From Kordia periserrulae (GTDB lineage Bacteria; Bacteroidota; Bacteroidia; Flavobacteriales; Flavobacteriaceae), in the NCBI RefSeq assembly GCF_003054265.1, contig NZ_QBKT01000014.1, positions 1 through 64,000 of the forward strand: 64,000 bases of DNA, in the 5' to 3' direction. A program made the translations under genes and the position numbers. Shown one piece after another: positions 1-8,128 of the stretch (positions are counted from its first letter, which is position 1; each line of letters begins with the position of its first letter). Under the pieces are notes generated by a model. It was not told the origin of the DNA. It saw only the letters and a program-made list of their open reading frames with translations, and searched no databases.

Positions 1-301
1 ATTTTTAATTCTGAGCGCAAATAGTGTACTTAAGTTCGGCTCTTTTTTAAACTTAAATATAAATATACAAGTCTAAAGGAGCGCAGTCGAGAACACTAGA
101 AAACGATGCTTTTCAATCGAATCTCGGTAGCTTCGCTCGTTATCTACGATAATACTCGAGTTGAAATTTATTATAAGTATTTGTAAATAAGTTAATTACA
201 ATATTTCTTATACCCAAATTACATTAATTACGGAATTCCCGTAAGTGATTGAGATTCTTATGTTGTATTTTAAAGATTTAACATCTTAAATTTTTATAGC
301 T
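1..301. other. Intergenic left edge, REP-like debris
   Basis: No coding region is seen. The stretch contains short fragments of the TCGAG-type repeats found elsewhere in the window (around 80-95 and 122-160) and an AT-rich leader just before the small peptide gene at 302. No convincing terminator or complete palindrome was found. Confidence 0.4.
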
Positions 302-493
302 ATGAAAAAAAGAAATCTTATCTCGTTACAGTTAAACAAAAAATCTATTTCCAACCTTCAATATGAAAAAGTGGTTGGTGGAGCTACGTATCCTTGTTCT
401 ACAGGTCCAGGAGTGACTTCTGTACGACCGTATTATTGTAAAGTAATGTGCGAGTTTCCGCATACTGCTGATCCAGAAAATTGTCCGGCATAA
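302..493 (+). CDS. GG-leader cysteine-containing precursor peptide (class I lanthipeptide-like leader)
   Basis: This 63-residue peptide starts with a Lys/Leu/Asn-rich leader (MKKRNLISLQLNKKSISNL) and a double glycine at residues 26-27. The leader resembles those of Bacteroidetes natural-product precursors, annotated as class I lanthipeptides. The core after GG holds four cysteines with several Ser/Thr, enough for thioether or disulfide rings. It stands alone, about 2 kb from three related genes on the other strand, and ends at a strong terminator. No LanB, LanC, protease or exporter gene lies nearby, so any maturation would act in trans. The leader type is well supported by the four parallel genes; the mature product is unknown. 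Confidence 0.75.
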   Translation: MKKRNLISLQLNKKSISNLQYEKVVGGATYPCSTGPGVTSVRPYYCKVMCEFPHTADPENCPA

Positions 494-499
494 CGATAT

Positions 500-526
500 A
501 AAGCGAACTTGGTTTCGCTTTTTTTT
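500..526 (+). terminator. Intrinsic terminator of the peptide gene
   Basis: AAAGCGA and TCGCTTT form a 7-bp stem around an 8-base loop, followed by a T-run. It lies 7 bases after the stop codon at 493. Confidence 0.8.
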
Positions 527-641
527 ATGTGTATTTGAGAATGCATAAGCTAACTAAAATTTTAATCTTTTAATGATTGAATCGTTCAATTTTTTAATCT
601 TTTAAGTACTTTTAGCACACAGACAATTATTATCAATATTC

Positions 642-1736
642 ATGTTCACGCCAAAATTCAAAAGATACCTCGCGCAAATTCTGCCATTTGGTGTAATATG
701 GTTGCTTTTTGGAATCATTTTCTTATTGATTGAAATTGCCGCAACGAAAGATTATGCCTATCGTCCGAAAAGTGTTATTGAAGTCAATCTGCAAGTTTTT
801 GTATTTGCCATGTTTGCGGTAACTTTGGTAGGTTTGCTTATTGGAACTATTGAAGTTTTGTTTCTCAATCGGCTTTTCGCGAAAAGTAGTTTCTTAAAAA
901 CCATCTTAGGAAAACTAGTCATCTACTCTCTTTTTTTATTTCTGATTATCGTCATCATGTATCCAATCGCGGCGAGTATGGAGTTGAAAATAAGCATTTT
1001 CGACTCGGCTATTTGGAATAAATTTTATGAATATTTAAAGAGCATCACATTTATAAGTACTGGTTTTCAGATGTTTATTTCATTAACTGCTTCCCTATTC
1101 TATGCGGAAATCAGTGAAAATATTGGTCACGGCGTGTTGGCAAATTTCATCAGAGGAAAATACCACAGACCCAAAGAGGAAAACCGAATTTTTATGTTTT
1201 TAGACATGAAATCGTCCACCACAATTGCTGAACAATTAGGACATGTTCGGTATTTTGAATTGTTAAAAGAATACTACTACACGCTGTCGGACGCAGTTGT
1301 TGCGCATTCTGGAGAAATCTATCAATATGTCGGTGATGAGATGGTGATTTCGTGGACATATAAAAACGGAATTCAAAACAACAATTGCATTGCTTGTTTC
1401 TTTAAAATGAAAGCGGATGTACAAAAAAAGCAAGACGAATTTAACAAACGATTTGGTGTAGTTCCCGAATTCAAAGCCGGATTGCACTTAGGAACCGTGA
1501 CCACAGGCGAGATTGGTGCGGTAAAAAAAGACATCATTTTCACAGGCGATGTGTTGAATGCTACCGCACGCATTCAAGCACTTTGCAATACTTTGGGCGT
1601 TGACATCCTTATCTCAGAAGATTTGAAAGAAGCGCTCGTACTCGAATCAAAATTTAAAGCCATCTCTAAAGGAAACCAAGAATTACGTGGAAAACAAACT
1701 TTGAAAGAATTGTTTACAATTCAGTTTAGGAGTTGA
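642..1736 (+). CDS. Membrane-bound class III adenylate/guanylate cyclase
   Basis: The protein has 364 residues. Roughly four transmembrane segments fill residues 13-33, 48-75, 87-112 and 133-155, followed by a class III cyclase catalytic domain (about 182-350). Both metal-binding aspartates are visible: D188 in FLDMKSS and D232 in YVGDEMV. The usual Asn/Arg pair follows the FTGDVLNATARIQ segment (N306, R310). The family converts ATP (or GTP) to a cyclic nucleotide, and the active site would face the cytoplasm. It appears monocistronic. Substrate choice cannot be read safely from the sequence. Confidence 0.88.
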   Translation: MFTPKFKRYLAQILPFGVIWLLFGIIFLLIEIAATKDYAYRPKSVIEVNLQVFVFAMFAVTLVGLLIGTIEVLFLNRLFAKSSFLKTILGKLVIYSLFLFLIIVIMYPIAASMELKISIFDSAIWNKFYEYLKSITFISTGFQMFISLTASLFYAEISENIGHGVLANFIRGKYHRPKEENRIFMFLDMKSSTTIAEQLGHVRYFELLKEYYYTLSDAVVAHSGEIYQYVGDEMVISWTYKNGIQNNNCIACFFKMKADVQKKQDEFNKRFGVVPEFKAGLHLGTVTTGEIGAVKKDIIFTGDVLNATARIQALCNTLGVDILISEDLKEALVLESKFKAISKGNQELRGKQTLKELFTIQFRS

Positions 1737-2216
1737 AAAGTTTATAAGTTTATGAGTTTATCAGTTAACGTCAACGTCACATCGAGTGGTTTTCGATAGA
1801 AAATTGTATCGAGATGTGCTATGAAGTTCTACTAGGTTCAAAAATTACTTCAATCTTTCAATCATTTAATCTTTCAATTGATTCAGTTTATAAGTTGAAA
1901 AGTTTAGGTGTTTATCAGTTAACGTCAACGTCACATCGAGTAATTTTCGCTAGAAAATTGTATCGAGATGTGCTATGAAGTTCTACTAGGTTCAAAAAAA
2001 TTACTTCAATCTTTCAATCATTTAATCTTTCAATTGATTCAGTTTATAAGTTGAAAAGTTTAGGAGTTTACTTTTATTAAGTTCTACAAATTCTAAACGT
2101 CACATCGAGTGTTTTTCTGAGTGAAACGAGGAAAATTGTATCGAGATGTGCTCTGAAATTCTATATGTTCAAAAAAATTACTTCAATCTTTCAATCATTT
2201 AATCTTTCAATAAAAA
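1732..2216. repeat. Three tandem ~160-bp repeats, each with a REP-like palindrome
   Basis: Units begin near 1732, 1894 and 2050. Each carries the block GTTGAAAAGTTTA (slightly altered in the first), a palindrome, and a tail of ATCTTTCAATCATTTAATC. The palindromes lie at 1778-1818, 1932-1972 and 2101-2150. Their outer stem is CACATC/GATGTG; their inner stem is TTTTC/GAAAA, lengthened to AATTTTC/GAAAATT in the second copy. The third copy has a larger loop. A diverged fourth palindrome lies at 17862-17902. There is no coding potential. The repeats fill the space between convergent genes. Confidence 0.8.
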
Positions 2217-2303
2217 AAAGATAGAAGCATACATACAACTACACTTCTATCTTCCTTAACTAACTCAAAATTGATAATTATATATAGTAGGATATAATTC
2301 AAA

Positions 2304-2561
2304 TTAGCAGTTATACAAAGAATTTCCACATCCTTCTGGTGTACAACTTAATTCAGGAGCTGAAAAACAAGTTTCTACATTCAATGTATAACAATCAACG
2401 CGACCAGTATTGGTACCACAATCATTTGTTGGGTTGCAATTACACGACAACGTTGGCGGTGGACAATCGGCTGTGTTTCCTCCTTTTACTGTTTGCGCTT
2501 CAAAAGAAGCTACATTCTGTTTTTTTAACAATAGTTTTAAGTTCAATTCTTTTTTCTTCAT
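2304..2561 (-). CDS. GG-leader cysteine-rich precursor peptide, 9-Cys core
   Basis: The peptide has 85 residues from the ATG at 2561. An upstream in-frame start at 2621 would overlap the preceding peptide gene, and the leader motif MKKKELNLKLLLKK only begins at 2561. A double glycine lies at residues 27-28, in VKGG. The core contains nine cysteines with many Ser, Thr, Pro and Asn. It is last of three related genes in the same orientation, 28 bases after the previous stop. The leaders are much better conserved between paralogues than the cores, as expected for a precursor family. Confidence 0.75.
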   Translation of the reverse strand: MKKKELNLKLLLKKQNVASFEAQTVKGGNTADCPPPTLSCNCNPTNDCGTNTGRVDCYTLNVETCFSAPELSCTPEGCGNSLYNC

Positions 2562-2589
2562 GGTAGGTATTTTTAAAATTAAATTCATA

Positions 2590-2838
2590 TTAGCCAATAT
2601 CTCCACAGACGTATGGTTCACAACTTAAAATTTTATCGGTATAACAAGCCTCTTCACGGATAGTGATACACACAAAAGGACACGTAACAGCATCTGAACA
2701 GATGTCGGATTGTTGACATACATCTGGTTCCACAGTAATTGGCTCACTATCAACCGCTGTTCCGCCCTTAATTCTCTTGGCTTCAAAAGAAGCTACTTTG
2801 CTCTTTCGTAAACTTAGTTTTACATTCTTTTTTTTCAT
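2590..2838 (-). CDS. GG-leader cysteine-rich precursor peptide, 7-Cys core
   Basis: The peptide has 82 residues. Its leader MKKKNVKLSLRKSKVASFEA closely matches that of the downstream gene, with GG at residues 25-26 (IKGG). The acidic core holds seven cysteines spaced by 3-10 residues. It is the middle gene of the three-gene operon, 12 bases after the first. The product is unknown. The shared ASFEA segment in the leaders suggests that one maturation enzyme recognises both. Confidence 0.75.
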   Translation of the reverse strand: MKKKNVKLSLRKSKVASFEAKRIKGGTAVDSEPITVEPDVCQQSDICSDAVTCPFVCITIREEACYTDKILSCEPYVCGDIG

Positions 2839-2850
2839 GTCGACAGTTAT

Positions 2851-3048
2851 TTACATCTCAATTGGCTTGCAATTATCAAACTTAGGATCGGTACACGAAC
2901 AGGTTTCAATTGGGCACAAGCTATTATGTGTTAAAGGTTCGTCGGAAGGATTCGCGTTCACAGCTCCTCCAATAATTATGTTAGCATCTAAAGAAGCGAT
3001 GACGTTCTTTTTTAAAGCTAACTTTATAGTGAAATGTCTTTTTTTCAT
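2851..3048 (-). CDS. GG-leader precursor peptide, 4-Cys core
   Basis: The peptide has 65 residues with leader MKKRHFTIKLALKKNVIASL and GG at residues 27-28 (IIGG). The core is rich in Asn, Asp and Pro, with four cysteines toward the end. It is first in the operon, directly behind a good Bacteroidetes promoter (3074-3102) and divergent from the TetR gene at 3190. Some leaders of this family are also read as bacteriocin-type GG leaders, so lanthipeptide chemistry is not proven. Confidence 0.72.
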   Translation of the reverse strand: MKKRHFTIKLALKKNVIASLDANIIIGGAVNANPSDEPLTHNSLCPIETCSCTDPKFDNCKPIEM

Positions 3049-3073
3049 GATGTGATTTTTAAATTAAGTTACA

Positions 3074-3102
3074 TAAATTTACTAATAATCAAACATTTAC
3101 AA
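3074..3102 (-). promoter_or_regulatory. Candidate promoter of the three-peptide operon
   Basis: On the minus strand TTG (3102-3100) is followed after 18 bases by TAAATTTA (3081-3074). This is close to the Bacteroidetes consensus TTG-N17-23-TAnnTTTG. It lies 26 bases upstream of the first start codon. Confidence 0.5.
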
Positions 3103-3151
3103 CTACATAGAAACAATACTTCCACTACGTTTTTACAATAAAAACTCATTT

Positions 3152-3167
3152 TATACCGATTGGTATA
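3152..3167. promoter_or_regulatory. Palindromic operator upstream of tetR
   Basis: TATACCGATTGGTATA is a perfect 6-bp inverted repeat around GATT, 22 bases before the TetR start codon. The same 16 bases recur at 3808-3823 before the thioesterase gene. This is what a TetR homodimer controlling itself and its neighbour would need. Confidence 0.8.
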
Positions 3168-3189
3168 TTTTTTTAACTATCTTTACTGC

Positions 3190-3786
3190 ATGATTACCAA
3201 AGCCGAAAAAACAGCTGCATTTATTATAGAAACCGTTGCGCCTATTTTTAATAAAAACGGATACGCCGCTACGAGTATTTCTGATATTACCAATGCAACA
3301 GGCTTAACAAAAGGCGCGATTTACGGAAACTTTAAGAACAAAGAAGAACTTGCCATTGCGTCATTTAAGTACATGGTAAGACTACTCATGAAGGAATTGG
3401 TAAAACACATGGACAAAAGTGATTCTCCAATTGAAAAACTCTATTTAATTACCGATTTCTATCGCAATTACTATCTGTATACAAATAAAATGGGTGGTTG
3501 TCCTATTTTAAATGTGGGCGTTGACGCGAACAATCAAAATGCATTATTATTACAAAAAGTCCGTACCATCATTCAACGCATTCAAGACCAATTGGCAACT
3601 ATTATTGAAGACGGTATTGCTTGTGGTGAAATTTCAGATAAAATCAACGCCATGCACGTAGCAAAACGAATTGACACCATGATACAAGGTGCTATTTTTA
3701 TGGCATATACGATGGATGACGATTTTTACATTCAAGACACCATGAACCAAATTGACCAAATGATACAACAGCAATTAAAAGCATAA
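3190..3786 (+). CDS. TetR/AcrR family transcriptional regulator
   Basis: The protein has 198 residues from the ATG at 3190. A longer reading from a TTG at 3160 would begin inside the operator and is unlikely. The N-terminal helix-turn-helix is clear (GYAATSISDITNATGLTKGA, then IYGNFKNKEELA), with a helical ligand domain behind it. The segment GGCPILNVGVD is typical of TetR proteins with a TetR_C-type ligand domain. Two identical palindromes flank the gene, one before it and one before the next gene, so autoregulation and control of the thioesterase are likely. The ligand may be a fatty acyl or aromatic acyl compound, judged only from the neighbour. Confidence 0.9.
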   Translation: MITKAEKTAAFIIETVAPIFNKNGYAATSISDITNATGLTKGAIYGNFKNKEELAIASFKYMVRLLMKELVKHMDKSDSPIEKLYLITDFYRNYYLYTNKMGGCPILNVGVDANNQNALLLQKVRTIIQRIQDQLATIIEDGIACGEISDKINAMHVAKRIDTMIQGAIFMAYTMDDDFYIQDTMNQIDQMIQQQLKA

Positions 3787-3807
3787 CACTATTTTTTTAC
3801 ATCAAAA

Positions 3808-3823
3808 TATACCGATTGGTATA
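3808..3823. promoter_or_regulatory. Second copy of the TetR operator
   Basis: TATACCGATTGGTATA is repeated exactly between tetR and the thioesterase gene; the palindrome extends by two further base pairs on each side (3806-3825). It ends 13-15 bases before the ATG at 3839, where bound repressor would block initiation. Confidence 0.8.
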
Positions 3824-3838
3824 TTAAAAACTCACACT

Positions 3839-4327
3839 ATGAAAGATTTACCAAAAATTCTAGAAAGTACCGCAACCATCCGATTTCAAGACTGTGATCC
3901 GTTGAATCATCTCAACAACAGCAAATACTTGGATTATCTCATCAACGCGCGTGAAGATCAATTGATTGCACATTACAATCTAAATATTTTCGAAAACGCC
4001 AAAAATACAGGAACTACGTGGGTTGTAGGCTCGCATCAAATCGCGTATATACGTCCAGCTTTAGTGATGGAAACCGTGACTATTCAATCACAATTGATTC
4101 AATACGGAAAAAAGCAACTCTTGGTGGAAATTCGCATGTATAACGAAGATAAAACCGAACTCAAAGCGGTCATGTGGAGTTCATTTGTCCATTTTAACGT
4201 GCTCAAAGGAAAAGCACACGAACACAATGATTACTTCTTACAATTATTCGAAAACGTACAACTTCCCGTAGAAGAGTCAACCTTTGACAAACGCATCAAA
4301 AGTTTACGCTTGGCAATGGTTTCGTGA
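3839..4327 (+). CDS. Hotdog-fold acyl-CoA thioesterase (4HBT family)
   Basis: The protein has 162 residues and a single hotdog domain. The segment RFQDCDPLNHLNNSKYLDYL matches the catalytic helix of 4-hydroxybenzoyl-CoA thioesterase relatives, placing the catalytic aspartate at D20. The family hydrolyses acyl- or aroyl-CoA thioesters in the cytoplasm. It lies 52 bases after tetR behind its own operator copy, so it is probably induced when the repressor is released. The substrate cannot be told from the sequence. Confidence 0.85.
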   Translation: MKDLPKILESTATIRFQDCDPLNHLNNSKYLDYLINAREDQLIAHYNLNIFENAKNTGTTWVVGSHQIAYIRPALVMETVTIQSQLIQYGKKQLLVEIRMYNEDKTELKAVMWSSFVHFNVLKGKAHEHNDYFLQLFENVQLPVEESTFDKRIKSLRLAMVS

Positions 4328-4350
4328 TAAATAAAAAAAGTTAGATTTCG

Positions 4351-4615
4351 TTCTTTTCCGCAGTGTAGTAGTAATTGTTCGTAGAAGTTTATCGAATATT
4401 TATAAATGATTACTATATAAATTTCAAAACTTAAAAATAGAGCTTGACAAACCAGAATTTCGAAAAATTACTACGGTTTTAGTTTTTCTTCAAAAAAGAA
4501 AAACTAAAAACACCTCTGGAAATCAAAGATTCATGAGTACCATATTGAAGAATATAAAACTCACGAACTAAAAGCGCCTTTTCTTTTGTTTCTTTTCTTT
4601 GGGCGAGCAAAGAAA
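4351..4615 (-). repeat. Dispersed long repeat, copy A (reverse orientation)
   Basis: Read on the minus strand, it runs from CGCCCAAAGAAAAGAAAC through CCAGAGGTGTTTTT and a long AT hairpin to ACACTGCGGAAAAGAA. Copies B (52021-52230) and C (59822-59986) have the same order on the plus strand. It occupies most of the 420-bp gap before deoC and holds no gene. Confidence 0.75.
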
Positions 4616-4750
4616 ACGAAAGTAAGAAGCTAAATTTATGTTATTTACTCATTTTTTTAAAGTCAAAACTAAATTTATATCGAAAGAGCTGTTTTTTATC
4701 AGTTTTTCCAAATTTGTTTTTAACTATCTTTACACCAAACAAAATAGTTC

Positions 4751-5416
4751 ATGAATCTTCGTCGCTATATCGATCACACATTGCTAAAACCCACAGCAAC
4801 TATTGCGGATATTGAACAACTCTGTAAAGAAGCTGTAGAGCACCATTTTTTCTCGGTTTGTGTCAACAGTTCGTATGTAAAAACGGCGAAGGAATTCCTT
4901 CCAAAAGACACCGACGTAAAAGTGTGTAGCGTGATTGGTTTTCCGCTTGGCGCGACAAATCTAAAAGGGAAAATTGGCGAATTGCTGCAAGCGAAAGAAG
5001 ACGGCGCAGACGAGTTTGATATGGTCATCAATATTGGGTTATTAAAATCTGGAAAGTTTGCTGAAGTAAAGCACGAAATTATGTGTTTAAAAACCTTGGC
5101 AAACACTGCTATCTTAAAAGTCATTATTGAAACCTGTTACCTTTCGGATGAAGAAATAGTAAAAGCTTCTGAAATTGCCGTGGAAGCTGGAGCTGATTTT
5201 GTAAAAACCTCTACAGGATTTGGAACTGGCGGTGCTACTTTAGAAGCGATTGAACTCATAAAAAATGCCGTAAACGGAAAAGCACAACTAAAAGCTTCTG
5301 GCGGAATTCGTGATGCGGAAACGGCTATAAAATATATCAATGCAGGAGTTTCACGTATTGGAACATCTAACGGAATTGCTATAGTTTTAGGAACTTCCGC
5401 ACAAAATAATTATTAA
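4751..5416 (+). CDS. deoC: Deoxyribose-phosphate aldolase
   Basis: The protein has 221 residues, normal for DeoC. It cleaves 2-deoxy-D-ribose 5-phosphate to glyceraldehyde 3-phosphate and acetaldehyde in deoxynucleoside salvage. The Schiff-base lysine is K152 in VKTSTGF, and the second conserved lysine is K181 in LKASGGIRD; DMVINIG near residue 90 is also conserved. The stop is followed three bases later by deoD, so the two are co-transcribed. A TATCTTTA box lies about 25 bases before the start. No deoxynucleoside regulator is adjacent. Confidence 0.96.
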   Translation: MNLRRYIDHTLLKPTATIADIEQLCKEAVEHHFFSVCVNSSYVKTAKEFLPKDTDVKVCSVIGFPLGATNLKGKIGELLQAKEDGADEFDMVINIGLLKSGKFAEVKHEIMCLKTLANTAILKVIIETCYLSDEEIVKASEIAVEAGADFVKTSTGFGTGGATLEAIELIKNAVNGKAQLKASGGIRDAETAIKYINAGVSRIGTSNGIAIVLGTSAQNNY

Positions 5417-5419
5417 AAT

Positions 5420-6118
5420 ATGAGCGTACATATCAACGCAAAAAAAGGAGACATTGCACCGACGGTTTTATTGCCTGGCGACCCAATGCGTGCCAAATGG
5501 ATTGCAGAAACATTTTTAGAAAACCCTGTACGATACAACGATGTTCGTGGCATGTTTGGCTTTACAGGAACGTACAAAGGAAAACCTGTTTCAGTACAAG
5601 GAACAGGAATGGGCGCACCCTCAATTTCAATCTATTCACACGAGCTCATTAACGAATATGGCGTACAAAAACTGATTCGTGTGGGAAGTGCTGGTTCATA
5701 CCAAAAAGACGTAAAAATTAGAGATATTGTCGTTGCCATGTCGGCGTCGTCTAACAATAGTATGAACGATTTGCCCTTTGCGGGAGAAAACTTCGCACCG
5801 ACTGCCAATGCGGAGCTTTTTGTACAAGCATTGCAAGCCGCCAAAGAAAAAAACATTTCAGTAAAAGCGGGAAACATCTTAACCAGTGATATTTTTTACC
5901 AAGAAGATGCCGATTATTATAAAAAATGGGCAAAACACGGTGTTTTATGCGTCGAAATGGAAACTTCTGCCTTATACACCATCGCAGCGCGTTTTCAAGT
6001 AAAAGCATTATCTTTACTCACTATATCGGACAGTTTGGTGACGCATGAAAGCACTACTTCCGAAGAGCGCGCGCAGACTTTCAATGAAATGATTGAAATT
6101 GCACTCGCTATCAGTTAA
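5420..6118 (+). CDS. deoD: Purine-nucleoside phosphorylase (DeoD type)
   Basis: The protein has 232 residues, the length of hexameric DeoD enzymes. It phosphorolyses purine (deoxy)nucleosides to base and (deoxy)ribose 1-phosphate, feeding DeoC after mutase action. Recognisable segments are [40 protein letters not shown] and [12 protein letters not shown], the last carrying the conserved catalytic aspartate. It is the second gene of a deoC-deoD operon and is followed 17 bases later by a histidine phosphatase gene. Confidence 0.95.
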   Translation: MSVHINAKKGDIAPTVLLPGDPMRAKWIAETFLENPVRYNDVRGMFGFTGTYKGKPVSVQGTGMGAPSISIYSHELINEYGVQKLIRVGSAGSYQKDVKIRDIVVAMSASSNNSMNDLPFAGENFAPTANAELFVQALQAAKEKNISVKAGNILTSDIFYQEDADYYKKWAKHGVLCVEMETSALYTIAARFQVKALSLLTISDSLVTHESTTSEERAQTFNEMIEIALAIS

Positions 6119-6135
6119 CAACAAAGACACCTTTT

Positions 6136-6663
6136 ATGAAAAAAAATGTATTGCTCGTTTTGAGCCTTTTCTTAGTTATCAATTGTTTTGCACAAGAAAA
6201 AAAAGACGCTAAAAAATCTACAGAATCGGAAACTTCTGTGTATTACTTAATTCGTCACGCAGAAAAAGATCGTTCTGACAAAGAAAATAGAAATCCTGAT
6301 TTAACCAAACAAGGAAACAACCGAGCGGCGTATTGGGCGTCTGTATTTGAAAAAGTCCCTTTTGACGCTATTTATTCCACAGATTATAATAGAACAAAAC
6401 AAACGGCGCAACCAACCGCAGACGCCAAAAAATTGCCTATAAAAATCTACGATCCAAGAAACATACAATTAGACCGTTTTTTAAAAGAAACCCAAGGAAA
6501 AACCGTGTTGATTGTTGGACATAGCAATACCACACCTCATTTTGTAAATCGGTTGCTTCAACGAGAAGATTACGAATCAATTGCCGATGATAATAATGGT
6601 AATTTATACATTGTAACCATTTCTGGCAATTCTAAAACTGCACAATTATTGACGGTAAACTAA
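6136..6663 (+). CDS. Exported histidine phosphatase (phosphoglycerate-mutase-like)
   Basis: The protein has 175 residues. A signal peptide (residues 1-20, ending FAQ) precedes a histidine-phosphatase domain. The catalytic RHAEK motif is at 40-44 and the second histidine is in VGHSNTT (H129). The family forms a phosphohistidine intermediate; substrates are diverse. The signal peptide places it in the periplasm or outer envelope. It follows deoD by 17 bases and is probably the last gene of that operon, ending at a strong terminator. Confidence 0.85.
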   Translation: MKKNVLLVLSLFLVINCFAQEKKDAKKSTESETSVYYLIRHAEKDRSDKENRNPDLTKQGNNRAAYWASVFEKVPFDAIYSTDYNRTKQTAQPTADAKKLPIKIYDPRNIQLDRFLKETQGKTVLIVGHSNTTPHFVNRLLQREDYESIADDNNGNLYIVTISGNSKTAQLLTVN

Positions 6664-6687
6664 ATAAGTCAAGATGATAAACAAAAG

Positions 6688-6743
6688 AAAGCTGTTTTTG
6701 AAGTTCTTATTTCGTCAAACTGAACTTCAAAAACAGCTTTTTT
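6688..6743. terminator. Strong bidirectional terminator
   Basis: Perfect 19-bp arms (6688-6706 and 6722-6740) are separated by 15 bases. A-rich sequence on one side and T-rich on the other make it work for both convergent genes, the phosphatase and the OmpW-like porin. Confidence 0.9.
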
Positions 6744-6769
6744 AATACACAAATTTTGTAGGTTACCAA

Positions 6770-7423
6770 TTAAAACTTCAATCCTACACCAAATCCTATC
6801 ACTAGCGGATTGATATCTACATCTGCTCCTACTGTTGCTCCTAGTGCGCTGTTAGCATTGACAGTAGCATCTGTTTGAATCAATATCTTTTTGACATCAA
6901 GGTTTAAAAACCATTTTTCGCTCAATGCGTAATCAAATCCAGCCTGGAAAGCAAATCCGAAACTGTTGTCATAATCCACATCATCTGCAACAGGACCTTC
7001 ATCCGCTCCATAAAAAATGGTATAATTAATTCCCGCACCTACATACGGTTTAAAATCTCCTATTGGGTAATGATATTGAAATGTTAGCGTTGGTGGCAAT
7101 AACCAAACATCACCTAAATCAATATTTCCTGCGGCTGTATTTACAGCTTCTACCTCATGATTTGCGGTTCCCAAAATCAATTCTGCAGCCCAGTTTTCAG
7201 TAAAAAAATAAGTAAAATCCAGTTCAGGTACATACGCTGTGGAAATGGAAACATCGCCGCCAATAGCTTCAATAGAAGCACTTTCATTCGGAATTATTGA
7301 GATAAATCGCGCGCGAACTTGCCACTTTTTAAAAGTATTTTGATCTTTTTGTTGAACATCTTCTTGTGCTGTTAGTTGAAACATTCCTAACATTAAAAAA
7401 ACACTAAATATTGCTTTTTTCAT
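6770..7423 (-). CDS. OmpW-family outer-membrane beta-barrel protein
   Basis: The protein has 217 residues. A signal peptide (1-19, ending TAQ) is followed by alternating hydrophobic beta-strands. OmpW-like features include VRARFISIIPNE after the signal, PELDFTYFFTENWAAELI, LLPPTLTFQYHYP, KPYVGAGINYT, and a C-terminal strand ending in phenylalanine (GVGLKF). OmpW proteins form narrow eight-stranded channels for small hydrophobic molecules. The gene is monocistronic and convergent with the phosphatase gene. Confidence 0.88.
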   Translation of the reverse strand: MKKAIFSVFLMLGMFQLTAQEDVQQKDQNTFKKWQVRARFISIIPNESASIEAIGGDVSISTAYVPELDFTYFFTENWAAELILGTANHEVEAVNTAAGNIDLGDVWLLPPTLTFQYHYPIGDFKPYVGAGINYTIFYGADEGPVADDVDYDNSFGFAFQAGFDYALSEKWFLNLDVKKILIQTDATVNANSALGATVGADVDINPLVIGFGVGLKF

Positions 7424-7545
7424 ACGTCTATTATTTAATAATTATGACACAAATGTATGCGCGACTTTTTCCCAGAAAAATGACAAAAGTCATAGTTTTT
7501 TGAAAGATAGTTTTCGCTATTTTAAAAGCTTCAATATCGATATAC

Positions 7546-7575
7546 TTGTCATTCCAAGAAATGTTAGTAACTTTG
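7546..7575 (+). promoter_or_regulatory. Bacteroidetes-type promoter of smpB
   Basis: TTG (7546-7548), a 19-base spacer and TAACTTTG (7568-7575) match the primary sigma consensus of Bacteroidetes. The start codon at 7583 is only seven bases past the -7 box, so the mRNA would have almost no leader. Confidence 0.65.
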
Positions 7576-7582
7576 GCAATTC

Positions 7583-8038
7583 ATGCAAAAAAATATCAAC
7601 ATACAAAACAGAAAAGCGCGTTTCCAATACGATATTTTGGATACCTATACCGCTGGAATCGTACTCACAGGAACGGAAATTAAATCCATTCGTATGAGCA
7701 AAGCCTCTATTGCCGAAAGTTTTTGTGAGTTTAATGAACGTGGCGAATTGTTTGTAGTGAATATGTACATTGAGGAATATGCTTTTGGTACACATTACAA
7801 TCACAAACCCAGAAGCACGCGTAAGTTATTGTTGAACAAGAAAGAATTACGAAGTCTCAACAAAGAAGTTAAAAATTCAGGCTTAACAATTGTTCCATTG
7901 CGCTTATTTTTAAACGAGCGTGGATTGGCAAAACTTACCATTGCGTTGGCAAAAGGTAAAAAACTTCACGACAAGCGTGAAACGATTAAAGACCGCGATA
8001 ACAAACGTAATTTAGATCGCATTAAGAAGAGTTATTGA
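7583..8038 (+). CDS. smpB: SsrA-binding protein
   Basis: The protein has 151 residues. SmpB binds tmRNA and brings it to stalled ribosomes for trans-translation. Clear family segments are [30 protein letters not shown], the [10 protein letters not shown] strand, [15 protein letters not shown], and the basic tail ([20 protein letters not shown]) that enters the decoding centre. The ATG at 7583 fits both the conserved N-terminus and the promoter. A terminator follows. Confidence 0.97.
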   Translation: MQKNINIQNRKARFQYDILDTYTAGIVLTGTEIKSIRMSKASIAESFCEFNERGELFVVNMYIEEYAFGTHYNHKPRSTRKLLLNKKELRSLNKEVKNSGLTIVPLRLFLNERGLAKLTIALAKGKKLHDKRETIKDRDNKRNLDRIKKSY

Positions 8039-8079
8039 TTGTTATTTATATTTCTTTCAATATCCACTATAAAAAATTG

Positions 8080-8118
8080 AAATCCCTCTCGCAAATACAC
8101 TTACGAAAGGGATTTTTT
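8080..8118. terminator. Terminator between smpB and the convergent A-PCP-AOS gene
   Basis: AAATCCCT (8080-8087) pairs with AGGGATTT (8108-8115), and T's follow. It sits between the two converging genes. Confidence 0.8.
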
Positions 8119-8128
8119 AATTGAAGAT

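Noticed and set aside
3160..3189. Longer TetR start at a TTG (3160)
   Set aside because: It would begin within the operator palindrome and adds ten residues that do not fit the family N-terminus.
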